From: Castellaniella sp034007085
GTDB taxonomy: Bacteria; Pseudomonadota; Gammaproteobacteria; Burkholderiales; Burkholderiaceae_B
Assembly: GCF_034007085.1 (NCBI RefSeq)
Contig: NZ_JAVERO010000001.1
Span: 6,686-70,685, forward strand
Length of the DNA stretch: 64,000 nucleotides
Direction: 5' to 3'
The notes below the pieces were generated by a model. It made no database searches, had not been told where the DNA came from, and saw nothing but the letters and a program-made list of their open reading frames with translations. This document shows, piece after piece, positions 6,857-13,590 of this stretch. The position numbers and the translations under genes were made by a program. Every line of letters begins with the position of its first letter. The first letter of the stretch is position 1.

Positions 6857-7275
6857 GGCGCGATCCCTCCATCGGTATCGATCTGCTCCAGCGCCGCCAG
6901 GATCGGGCAGTCATCGACCGGCTGCGTCCCGTCTGCGCATTCGGCGATCAGCCGATCCAGCGCGGCCGACATCGCCTGCATGGTGCGAATCTTGGCGGTG
7001 AGCTGGAGCTTTTTCTCGACGGCGCGGCTGCGCACGTCGTCGCAGCAGGCATCCGCTGATTGGCGCAGATGCAGCAGCTCGCGGATTTCGACAAGCGTGA
7101 AGCCGCACGCCTGGGCGTGCTGGATGAAGCGCACCCGGCGCACGGCCTCCTCGCCATACAGGCGATAACCGCTTTCGGTCTTGCTGGCGGGAATCAGCAA
7201 GCCCTCGCGCTCGTAATAGCGCAACGCATCGGGGCTGATGTCCCCCGCCTTTGCCAGCTTGCCGATGGTCAGCAT
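6853..7275 (-). CDS. MerR-family metal-responsive transcriptional regulator
   Basis: The 140-residue protein is a typical MerR-type metal sensor. Residues 1-70 hold the winged helix-turn-helix (TIGKLAKAG, ALRYYEREGLL, GYRLYGEEAV), then a long dimerisation helix. Metal-site cysteines are present: CC near residue 78 and a pair near the C-terminus in CADGTQPVDDCPIL, a loop of the ZntR/CadR/MerR type, so a divalent metal (Zn, Cd, Pb or Hg) is likelier than Cu(I). The metal cannot be named by reading. The ATG at 7275 overlaps the mini-thioredoxin stop by one base (TGATG). It probably regulates the promoter at 7608-7638, and thus its own operon. Confidence 0.88.
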   Translation of the reverse strand: MLTIGKLAKAGDISPDALRYYEREGLLIPASKTESGYRLYGEEAVRRVRFIQHAQACGFTLVEIRELLHLRQSADACCDDVRSRAVEKKLQLTAKIRTMQAMSAALDRLIAECADGTQPVDDCPILAALEQIDTDGGIAP

Positions 7276-7538
7276 CACGGCTGGCCGAGACCCGCGGCGC
7301 GCAAGCTCGCTTCGTCCACGCCGCGCCCGGCGCAGCAGCCCGCGAGTTGAGCATTGATCGCTACGGCCGGCACTGAGCGCACACCCAGCGCCTTGGCGCG
7401 TTGCGCCACTGCGATGTCGTGCATGTCGTGCACTTCGACCGCGCACGAGGGGCAGGCAAGGCTTTGCACCAGGGAAACCACTTCGGCGCAGGCCGGGCAA
7501 CCGGCGCTGAACACTTCGACCTTGCGTTTGGCAGTCAT
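7275..7538 (-). CDS. Small thioredoxin-fold protein in a metal-response operon
   Basis: The 87-residue protein starts at the ATG at 7538 with AGGAG at 7546-7550. It has a first beta strand (KVEVFSAG), a CPAC redox motif, a second CPSC pair some 20 residues on, a cis-proline-like VRSVPAVAI and a late GCC. This is a minimal thioredoxin/glutaredoxin fold with unusually many cysteines. It is the first gene of the MerR operon, so it should be the gene most strongly induced by the metal. A cytosolic thiol carrier or reductase for a metal is plausible, but no function is known to me for this exact arrangement. Confidence 0.78.
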   Translation of the reverse strand: MTAKRKVEVFSAGCPACAEVVSLVQSLACPSCAVEVHDMHDIAVAQRAKALGVRSVPAVAINAQLAGCCAGRGVDEASLRAAGLGQP

Positions 7539-7607
7539 ATCAAGGCTCCTTTCGAAATTCGTGACGGAACTGGGCACGCGGTTGCGCGCTGCTTCATCAC
7601 GGTTTCA

Positions 7608-7638
7608 GAATAAACCTTGGAGTTAACTCCAGAGTCAA
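7608..7638 (-). promoter_or_regulatory. MerR-type promoter/operator of the mini-thioredoxin-merR operon
   Basis: On the minus strand a -35 TTGACT (7633-7638) and a -10 TATTCT (7608-7613) are separated by 20 bp rather than 17. The spacer holds the perfect palindrome GGAGTTAACTCC (7619-7630). Overlong spacers over a dyad are the hallmark of MerR-family promoters, which the metal-bound regulator untwists. The sequence resembles ZntR/CadR-type operators (CTGGAGT..ACTCCAG). It lies about 70 bp before the first gene. Confidence 0.85.
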
Positions 7639-7679
7639 GAGAAATGTTGCCTAGCAGCCGTCAAGCCGCTAAGCCGGTT

Positions 7680-7705
7680 GGCTGTTCCATTGCTCCCCGA
7701 ACCCC
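7680..7705 (-). repeat. Right terminal inverted repeat of the Tn3-family element
   Basis: The reverse complement reads GGGGTTCGGGGAGCAATGGA then ACAGCC, identical to 4944-4969 over all 26 bases. The outer GGGG end abuts the GACTC duplication at 7706. Confidence 0.92.
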
Positions 7706-7710
7706 GACTC
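7706..7710. repeat. Right 5-bp target-site duplication GACTC
   Basis: It matches 4939-4943 exactly and is in direct orientation, showing that the two ends belong to one insertion event and that neither flank has since been deleted. Confidence 0.9.
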
Positions 7711-7746
7711 CGGCAATGCCTGCGCCCGTCCGCGTTATCATGGGTG

Positions 7747-7774
7747 TTGGCCAATTGCTTGAAACCTTTATCTT
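7747..7774 (+). promoter_or_regulatory. Possible ygfZ promoter
   Basis: TTGGCC (7747-7752) and TATCTT (7769-7774) are spaced by 16 bp, just ahead of the ygfZ ATG at 7787. The -10 is very near the start codon, giving almost no leader, so this is a weak prediction. Confidence 0.3.
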
Positions 7775-7786
7775 CACGGATTTTCC

Positions 7787-8722
7787 ATGGAAGGCTTTGT
7801 CACCAACGGATTTCAACCCCTGCCCGGCTGCGCGCTGGTGCGCATCCAGGGGGCCGACGCCGCTGCGTTCCTGCACGGGCAGCTGACGCAGGGCATTGTT
7901 GGCCTGAGCAGCGATCGGGCGGTGCCGGTGGCGTACTGCACGCCGCAGGGCCGCTTGCTGGCCAATGGCGTGATCTGGCGGACGGGGGATGATCGCTTTG
8001 TCTGGATGGTGTCACAGGATGTGGCGGAAGGTCTGATCAAACGCCTGCGCATGTTCGTGCTGCGTGCGAAAGTCACCCTCGATCTGGACGCTACCCTGCG
8101 GGCCTGGGGCGTCTGGGGTATCGATGCCGTAGCGGCCACACTGCACGGCACACCGGCCTGGACACGGGTCGCGATCGCGGGCGCGGATTGGATCGTGGCC
8201 CCCATGGCTCAGGCGGAACGACCCGCTGCCTGGCGTGTTGCAGACACTGCGCCGGATGTGCTGCCTGACGCTTCCAGCGCGGCTGGAGAAGACGCCTGGG
8301 CAGCGCTGCGGCTGGCCAGCGGCTGGCCCTGGATCTGGGCGGCTTCCCAGGATATGTTTCTGCCGGCTTCCCTGGACATGGACCTGAACGGCACCATCGA
8401 CTTTGCCAAGGGCTGCTACCCCGGCCAGGAAGTCATCGCCCGCAGCCATTATCGGGGGACCGTCAAGCGCCGCCTGGCCTGCGGGGCCGTTCCCTGGGAA
8501 ACCGGCGCCCCTGCCCTGCCCCCAGGCTCGGATCTGTATGCTGCCGGCGATGGCGATGGCCGGCCCGTGGGCCGGGTGATCGAATCGGCGCTTGCTCGGG
8601 GACGGCTGTACATGGCTGCCGAGATCACCCTGTCGGACTGGCCGGCGACGCGCTATGCCATCGGTGCGCCCGGCGGTGCGGTACTCGACCTGGGCGTGCC
8701 TTCCCAGGCCGGTTCCGACTGA
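7787..8722 (+). CDS. ygfZ: Folate-binding protein YgfZ (tRNA-modifying GTP-independent IscA/Fe-S helper)
   Basis: The 311-residue protein belongs to the YgfZ/GcvT family, folate-dependent factors needed for activity of some Fe-S enzymes and for certain tRNA modifications. The family signature KGCYPGQE lies at about residues 208-215, followed by SHYRGTVKRRL. The N-terminal GcvT-like fold is seen in LVRIQGADAAAFLHGQLTQ and TPQGRLLA. Length is normal. In relatives ygfZ lies divergent from mltG; here the YeiH-type gene and the transposon separate them. It converges on the 3-hydroxyisobutyrate dehydrogenase gene with 69 bp between. Confidence 0.92.
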   Translation: MEGFVTNGFQPLPGCALVRIQGADAAAFLHGQLTQGIVGLSSDRAVPVAYCTPQGRLLANGVIWRTGDDRFVWMVSQDVAEGLIKRLRMFVLRAKVTLDLDATLRAWGVWGIDAVAATLHGTPAWTRVAIAGADWIVAPMAQAERPAAWRVADTAPDVLPDASSAAGEDAWAALRLASGWPWIWAASQDMFLPASLDMDLNGTIDFAKGCYPGQEVIARSHYRGTVKRRLACGAVPWETGAPALPPGSDLYAAGDGDGRPVGRVIESALARGRLYMAAEITLSDWPATRYAIGAPGGAVLDLGVPSQAGSD

Positions 8723-8791
8723 TCAGGGGGATCTCGTCGGGCCGGTGCAATGGGCGGCGCACGGGCGGAACCCGGCGCCCTCGTCCATGGC

Positions 8792-9685
8792 TCAGCGCGG
8801 CTGATGATACAGTTTCAGAATGCTGGAAAAATCCAGCTTTCCATGCCCCTGGCTGCTGTGCAGCGCGTACAGATTGCGTGCCAGTTCGCCCAAAGGGGTC
8901 GTCGCACGGGCCTGCATGGATGCTTCTGCCGCCAGCCCCAGGTCCTTGAGCATCAGATCCACGCCAAAACCACCTGCATAATCCTTGGAGGCCGGCGTAT
9001 TGTCCATCACACCAGGCCAGGGGTTGTACAGTTCCGTCGCCCAGTTGCGCCCGGAGCTTTTGGCGATGATATCCGACAGGGTCTTGGGATCCAGGCCATT
9101 GGCCACGCCCAGGGCCAGGGCTTCGGCGGTGCCCGCCATCAGGATGCCCAGGAGCATGTTGTTGCAGATCTTGGCGACCTGACCCGCGCCTGCGTCGCCC
9201 GCATGAAAGATGTTCTTGCCCATTTTTTCGAGATAGGGCCGGGCCGATTCCAGGTCGGCGGCTGCGCCGCCGACGATGAAGGTCAGCGTCCCTGCCACAG
9301 CGCCGCCCGTGCCGCCGGAGACCGGTGCGTCGATCATGCGGATGCCGCGCTGCGCGGCAGCGGCCGAGACCTTGCGGGCCGACTCGGGGGCAATGGTGCT
9401 GCATTCAAGCACCAGCGTGCCCTGGGCAATCGAGGCCAGCAGGCCCTCGTCGCCCAGGTACAGGCTTTCGACGTGACGACTGGCCGGTAGCATGCTGACG
9501 ACCAGATCGGCGCCCTTGACGGCGTCCGCCGCCGAGGCGGCCGCCGTGGCGCCCGCCTGGACCAGGGTCTGGACGGCCTGGGGGACCAGATCAAAGACCT
9601 GAAGCCTGTGGCCTGCCTTCAGCAGGTTCTGTGCCATCGGGCCGCCCATGTGGCCCAATCCGATGAATCCGATGGTGCTGCTCAT
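8792..9685 (-). CDS. mmsB: 3-hydroxyisobutyrate dehydrogenase
   Basis: The 297-residue enzyme oxidises 3-hydroxyisobutyrate to methylmalonate semialdehyde with NAD in valine breakdown. The N-terminal Rossmann motif is IGFIGLGHMGGPMA; the substrate loop DAPVSGGTGGA is near residue 120 and the catalytic lysine is in GAGQVAKICNN near residue 170. The ATG at 9685 has GGAGA nine bases upstream and starts directly with the nucleotide fold. It lies 57 bp after the 3-hydroxyisobutyryl-CoA hydrolase gene and is the last gene of a three-step valine operon. Confidence 0.93.
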   Translation of the reverse strand: MSSTIGFIGLGHMGGPMAQNLLKAGHRLQVFDLVPQAVQTLVQAGATAAASAADAVKGADLVVSMLPASRHVESLYLGDEGLLASIAQGTLVLECSTIAPESARKVSAAAAQRGIRMIDAPVSGGTGGAVAGTLTFIVGGAAADLESARPYLEKMGKNIFHAGDAGAGQVAKICNNMLLGILMAGTAEALALGVANGLDPKTLSDIIAKSSGRNWATELYNPWPGVMDNTPASKDYAGGFGVDLMLKDLGLAAEASMQARATTPLGELARNLYALHSSQGHGKLDFSSILKLYHQPR

Positions 9686-9742
9686 GTGTGTCTCCTGTGG
9701 TGATGCGTAGAATTTTTTCAGGGTCATGCGTGTCCGGTCGGC

Positions 9743-10903
9743 TCAGGGGCCCAGATCTGCCAGGGGGTGCGGCAGCCCGTCCGGCCCCAGCGGGGCCAGG
9801 AAACGCTGCACCCAGTCCGCCGTGGCCTGCTCTCGGGTGGCCGGATTCCAGCGCGGCGTCTTGTCCTTGTCGATCAGCAGCGCGCGGATGCCTTCGCGGA
9901 AATCGGGTTCGGCACAACAATGCAGCGAGGCCGTGAATTCCATCCGAAAGGTTTCCGCCAGGGACTGATGCCGTGCGCGTGCCAGCAGCGTATGACTGAG
10001 ACGGGCCGATCCCGGTGAGCCAGCCAGAAAAGTTGCCGCTGCCCGCGCCAGCCAAGGATCCGGATCATCTTTCCAGGCGCTGATGGCAGCGCCGATTTCC
10101 AGAAAATCGGCACGCCCGCAGGCCAGGCGGATGCGGTCCGCGTGACGCTGCAAAGGCCCGGGTTCGGGGGCTGCTGCCTGACATGCGTCCAGCACGGCAT
10201 CCACCTGAGCCGCATGCCGGGTCGGGTCGTCCGTCCAATCCGTGGCCGCCAGCGCGCCCAACAAGGCATCAAACCCATTGGCATCGCACAGCCGATCGGC
10301 CAGGCCGTAATGCAGGCAATCGCCTGCGCCCAGCTGCGCGCCGGTGAAGGCCAGGAATGTGCCGATACCGCGCGGCAGGCGGCTGAGCATCCAGGTGCCC
10401 GCCACATCGGGATACAGCCCGATGGTGACTTCGGGCATGGCAAACCGTGTCGTGCCGGTCACGACGCGGTGACTGGCGCCCAGCATCAGCCCCACGCCGC
10501 CACCCATCACGATCCCGCTCGCCCAGCACAACACAGGTTTGGGATAGCTGTGAATGCGGTGATCCAGCCGATATTCGGTTGCAAAGAACTCACGGGCCTG
10601 GACATTGGCCCAGGCGTCGCCCGCCGGGCTGTCGAGCATGCCGCGGTACAGGCCGTGCAGATCGCCACCGGCACAGAACGCCTTGTCGCCGGCACCGTTC
10701 AGAACCACGGCGACGAGGCCGTCATCCGCCGCCCAGGCCTGCAGGCGGGCATCCAGCAGCTGGCACATGGCCAGGGACAGGCCGTTCAGGGTCCGGGGGC
10801 TGTTCAGCGTGGCAACACCGATGCGTCGGCCGTCGTGGCCGGGGATTTCCTGGAACAGTACCGGGAGCTGATCGGTGGCTTCGGAAAGAGCGGGCGCATT
10901 CAT
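9743..10903 (-). CDS. 3-hydroxyisobutyryl-CoA hydrolase (enoyl-CoA hydratase/isomerase superfamily)
   Basis: The 386-residue protein is a crotonase-fold enzyme of the ECH_2 type. The oxyanion-hole segments are KAFCAGGDLHGLY (about residue 75) and ASGIVMGGGVGLMLG (about residue 125), and the MPEVTIGLYPDVAGTW motif carries the catalytic Glu and Asp typical of 3-hydroxyisobutyryl-CoA hydrolases rather than hydratases. It frees 3-hydroxyisobutyrate for the next enzyme, also encoded here. The ATG at 10903 overlaps the acyl-CoA dehydrogenase stop by 4 bp (ATGA). Context and the ECH_2 length make this call stronger than a generic enoyl-CoA hydratase. Confidence 0.88.
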   Translation of the reverse strand: MNAPALSEATDQLPVLFQEIPGHDGRRIGVATLNSPRTLNGLSLAMCQLLDARLQAWAADDGLVAVVLNGAGDKAFCAGGDLHGLYRGMLDSPAGDAWANVQAREFFATEYRLDHRIHSYPKPVLCWASGIVMGGGVGLMLGASHRVVTGTTRFAMPEVTIGLYPDVAGTWMLSRLPRGIGTFLAFTGAQLGAGDCLHYGLADRLCDANGFDALLGALAATDWTDDPTRHAAQVDAVLDACQAAAPEPGPLQRHADRIRLACGRADFLEIGAAISAWKDDPDPWLARAAATFLAGSPGSARLSHTLLARARHQSLAETFRMEFTASLHCCAEPDFREGIRALLIDKDKTPRWNPATREQATADWVQRFLAPLGPDGLPHPLADLGP

Positions 10904-12054
10904 CGCAGATCGGCCTCCTGGGTGAGAATATGACGCGCCACGATCAGGCGCATGATTTCGTTGGTACCTTCCAGGATCTGATGCACGCGGGTATCGCGCA
11001 CCAGGCGTTCCAGCGGGTAGTCCTTCAGGTAGCCATAGCCGCCATGGATCTGCTGCGCGTCCAGGCAGGACTGGAAACACAGGTCCGTGGCCAGGCGCTT
11101 GGCCATCGCGCAGTAGGCGGTGGCCTGGGGATCGCCTTCGTCGAGTTTGCAGGCCGCCAGCCGCACCATCTGGCGGGAAGCCACGATATGGGTCAGCAGG
11201 TCGGCCAGCTTGAACTGCAAGGCCTGGAAATCCGCCAGGGCGCGCCCGAACTGGCGCCGTTCGCCCATGTAGCGGCGTGCGGCTTCGTAGGCCCCCTGGG
11301 CGGCACCGACCGAGCAGGTGGCGATATTGATGCGCCCCCCGTCCAGACCCTTCATGGCAAAGCGAAAACCCTCGCCTTCTTCGCCCAGGCGGTTTTCCAC
11401 CGGCACCTGGACGTTTTCGAAGGTGATCGGACGGGTGGACTGGCTGTTCCAGCCCATTTTGTGTTCCTTGCGGCCATAGGTGATGCCGTCGCTGTCGGCC
11501 GGCACCACCAGAGCCGAAATGCCGCGTGCGCCCTCGCCGCCGGTGCGCGCCATGACCACCAGGACATCGGTGTCCCCGGCACCGGAAATGAAGGCCTTGG
11601 CGCCATTCAGGACGTAGTGCCCACCCTCGCGGCGCGCGCTGGTCGTCAACGAAGCGGCATCCGAACCCGCGCCGGGTTCGGTCAGGCAGTAGGATGCGAG
11701 TTTTTCACCGCTGGTCAGCAGCGGCCCCCAGTGGTCGCGCACGCTGGGCTGCGCCCAGGTGCCGATCATCCAGGTTGCCATGTTGTGAATGGTGATGAAG
11801 GCCGTGGTGGAGGGATCGACAGCAGCCATTTCCTCGAACACCAGCGTGGCGTCCAGGCGGGGCAGGCCCAACCCGCCAATGGATTCAGGCGCATACATGG
11901 CGCAGAATCCGAGTTCGCCGGCCTTGGCGAAAGTTTCTCGGGGGAAGATGCAATCCTCGTCCCACTGCGCCGCATGTGGGGCCAGTTCGCCCTGGGCGAA
12001 TTCCCGGGCGGCCTGGGCAAAGGCCTGTTGTTCCTCGGTAAGGCGAAAATCCAT
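10900..12054 (-). CDS. Acyl-CoA dehydrogenase, probably isobutyryl-CoA dehydrogenase
   Basis: The 384-residue flavoenzyme has the acyl-CoA dehydrogenase layout: N-terminal helices (MDFRLTEEQQAF), the FAD-binding CLTEPGAGSDA, the middle beta domain, and C-terminal QQIHGGYGYLKDYPLERLVRD and QILEGTNEIMR, where the catalytic Glu is in the EGTNEI motif. The substrate is not visible in the sequence, but its place before 3-hydroxyisobutyryl-CoA hydrolase and 3-hydroxyisobutyrate dehydrogenase points to isobutyryl-CoA from valine. It is the first gene of the operon. The usual mmsA and an enoyl-CoA hydratase are not nearby. Confidence 0.87.
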   Translation of the reverse strand: MDFRLTEEQQAFAQAAREFAQGELAPHAAQWDEDCIFPRETFAKAGELGFCAMYAPESIGGLGLPRLDATLVFEEMAAVDPSTTAFITIHNMATWMIGTWAQPSVRDHWGPLLTSGEKLASYCLTEPGAGSDAASLTTSARREGGHYVLNGAKAFISGAGDTDVLVVMARTGGEGARGISALVVPADSDGITYGRKEHKMGWNSQSTRPITFENVQVPVENRLGEEGEGFRFAMKGLDGGRINIATCSVGAAQGAYEAARRYMGERRQFGRALADFQALQFKLADLLTHIVASRQMVRLAACKLDEGDPQATAYCAMAKRLATDLCFQSCLDAQQIHGGYGYLKDYPLERLVRDTRVHQILEGTNEIMRLIVARHILTQEADLR

Positions 12055-12221
12055 GGTGTGTGTCTCCGGATTTCATGGGGCTGCTGCGGCTGTGCTCGTG
12101 GCGCCGCTCGATACGGTCCCGCCTGGGGCTGGTGTCCTACTTGGCGGATTCAGTTTGACTGTAGCACTTCGCTGGCCTGTCCCCCTGCGGCCTGCTCACC
12201 TTAGCGCAGCCGTCTGGACAT

Positions 12222-12250
12222 GGCTGTCGCGCACACGACAATCGACAGCC
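12222..12250 (-). terminator. Candidate hairpin after rnfH
   Basis: GGCTGTCG (12222-12229) and CGACAGCC (12243-12250) form a perfect 8-bp stem with a 13-base loop, starting 19 bp after the rnfH stop on the minus strand. There is no clear T-run, so termination is only possible. The rest of 12055-12268 holds no gene that I can support and should contain the valine-operon promoter. Confidence 0.4.
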
Positions 12251-12268
12251 GGCCCGGAGACGCCGCCA

Positions 12269-12583
12269 TCAAGCGCGTGGCGCGCCTGTCCGCACAGACC
12301 GCTGCGGCGCCTCGCGCCGATGCGCCGCGCGCCGCCGCCGGGATTCCAGGGGGTCGAAGACCAGCGGCCGGTACAGTTCGACACGGTCGCCTTCGCGCAG
12401 TGTCCGGTATTCATCGCAGCGTTCGCCGTACACGCCAGTTGCAAGCGGAATATCCGAGAATTCAGGAAACGTCTCGGCAAAACCGCTGAGCGCCAGGGCC
12501 TGGCCGACGGTCGCGCCCTCGGGCACGTCCAGTGTCTGCCGCCACAGCTGCGTGGGGGCGGCAAAGGCGATCTGCACCCGCAC
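12269..12583 (-). CDS. rnfH: RnfH family protein (UPF0125)
   Basis: The 104-residue protein has the ubiquitin-like beta-grasp fold of the RnfH family: a first strand (RVQIAFAAPTQLWRQTL), DVPEGATVGQAL, and the ending GDRVELYRPLVFDP. Function is unproven; in enterobacteria the gene (ratB/rnfH) sits after ratA, as here. The start is a GTG at 12583, three bases after the ratA stop. After the usual family ending LVFDP the protein continues for about 30 residues rich in Arg (ESRRRRAAHRREAPQRS), a basic tail longer than I expect. Confidence 0.87.
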   Translation of the reverse strand: MRVQIAFAAPTQLWRQTLDVPEGATVGQALALSGFAETFPEFSDIPLATGVYGERCDEYRTLREGDRVELYRPLVFDPLESRRRRAAHRREAPQRSVRTGAPRA

Positions 12584-12586
12584 CGT

Positions 12587-13021
12587 TCAGTCCCCGTAGA
12601 GCGCGTAGGCGCGCTGGGTGAAGGAATCGATGAAACTGGTGGCGATCCGATTGAAAACCGGCCCCACCACAGCCGACAGCGCACGGCTGGAAAAGGTATA
12701 TTCCATGGTGTAGAGCACCTTGCAGCCGTCTTCGCCCAGGGGCTGAAAGGCCCAATGCCCGGTCAGGCTGGAAAACGGCCCGTCCACCAGATGAAAGACG
12801 ATCCGGTGCGGATAGTCGTGGTCATTGCGCGTGGTGAAGCTCTGGCGGATACCTGCGAAATGGATCTGTACCGTCGCCTGCATGCCCTGTTCGTTGTGCC
12901 ACTGCACCTGGGCGCCGCCGCACCAGGGCATGAATTCAGGGTATCGCCCGACATCGGCCACCAGATCGAACATCTGTTCGCAACTGAATGGGACGAGGAC
13001 GGAGCGCTGGATCGAAGGCAT
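12587..13021 (-). CDS. ratA: RatA/Coq10-like START-domain protein
   Basis: The 144-residue protein is a polyketide cyclase/START-domain member of the RatA-Coq10 group. Signatures include RSVLVPFSCEQMFDLVADV, RYPEFMPWC and a C-terminal SFIDSFTQRAYALYG. In E. coli RatA was described as a toxin blocking 70S ribosome assembly, while its relatives bind ubiquinone or lipids; both views exist, and the sequence does not decide. It lies in the conserved ratA-rnfH pair and is divergent from smpB with 72 bp between, the same arrangement seen in many beta- and gammaproteobacteria. Confidence 0.9.
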   Translation of the reverse strand: MPSIQRSVLVPFSCEQMFDLVADVGRYPEFMPWCGGAQVQWHNEQGMQATVQIHFAGIRQSFTTRNDHDYPHRIVFHLVDGPFSSLTGHWAFQPLGEDGCKVLYTMEYTFSSRALSAVVGPVFNRIATSFIDSFTQRAYALYGD

Positions 13022-13093
13022 CGGGAAATCGGTCGGTTAAGCTAGAATGCCTGGATTTTACATTTTCAGTTCCCGCCTGGGCCGGACCCTTTC

Positions 13094-13558
13094 ATGAGTA
13101 TTGTCGAAAATCGCAAAGCCACCCACGATTATTTCATCGAGGAGCGCTTCGAGGCCGGGTTGGTCCTGGAAGGCTGGGAGGTCAAGGCCATCCGCGCAGG
13201 CCATGTCCAGCTCAAGGAATCCTACGTGATCGTGCGCGATGGCGCCCTGTGGATCCTGGGCATGCACATCAGCCCATTGCCCACGGCCTCGACCCATATC
13301 CACCCCAACGCCACCCGCACGCGCAAGCTGCTGCTGCACGCCCACGAAATCAACAAGCTGATCGGCAAGGTCGAACAGCGCGGCTATGCTCTGGTGCCGC
13401 TGAACCTGCACTACAAGGGGGGGCGCATCAAGCTGGATTTCGGCCTGGGCCGCGGCAAGAAACTGCACGACAAGCGCGATACCCAGCGCGACAAGGACTG
13501 GGCGCGCGAAAAAGAACGGCTGATGAAACACGACACCCGCACGCGCCGGGGTGAATGA
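13094..13558 (+). CDS. smpB: SsrA-binding protein SmpB
   Basis: The 154-residue RNA-binding protein pairs with tmRNA to rescue stalled ribosomes. It has the OB-fold signature (ATHDYFIEERFEAGLVLEGW, EVKAIRAG), HPNATRTRKLLLH, and the basic C-terminal tail KKLHDKRDTQRDKDWAREKE, which folds as a helix in the mRNA channel. Length is normal. It is divergent from ratA. I looked for an adjacent tmRNA gene (ssrA) and do not see one in the flanks. Confidence 0.95.
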   Translation: MSIVENRKATHDYFIEERFEAGLVLEGWEVKAIRAGHVQLKESYVIVRDGALWILGMHISPLPTASTHIHPNATRTRKLLLHAHEINKLIGKVEQRGYALVPLNLHYKGGRIKLDFGLGRGKKLHDKRDTQRDKDWAREKERLMKHDTRTRRGE

Positions 13559-13560
13559 AG

Positions 13561-13590
13561 CCGTGTCCTGATGGGTCAATCAGGACACGG
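13561..13590. terminator. Bidirectional hairpin between smpB and ogt
   Basis: CCGTGTCCTGA (13561-13571) and TCAGGACACGG (13580-13590) form a perfect 11-bp stem with an 8-base loop. It lies just after the smpB stop and overlaps the last codons and stop of the convergent ogt-type gene, so it can serve both. There is no long T-run on either strand. Confidence 0.6.

Larger units (their letters stand above)
4944..7705. mobile_element. Decayed, non-autonomous Tn3-family transposon (2,762 bp)
   Basis: The element is bounded by 26-bp perfect inverted repeats that begin with GGGG, as Tn3-family ends do, and by a GACTC target duplication. Inside, left to right: a C-terminal stub of a helix-turn-helix protein (probable resolvase remnant, minus), an intact RHH-PIN toxin-antitoxin pair (plus), a 410-bp collapsed tnpA (plus), and a minus-strand metal-response operon of a GDCCVxC protein, a thioredoxin/merP fusion scar, a MerR regulator and a mini-thioredoxin. 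It cannot move by itself because tnpA is destroyed, but the ends look usable by a related transposase in trans. It lies between the YeiH-type gene and ygfZ and disrupts no recognised gene. Confidence 0.9.

Noticed and set aside
13560..13590. Possible tmRNA gene next to smpB
   Set aside because: Only a terminator-like hairpin and the ogt-type gene are present; no tRNA-Ala-like ends or tag reading frame were seen.
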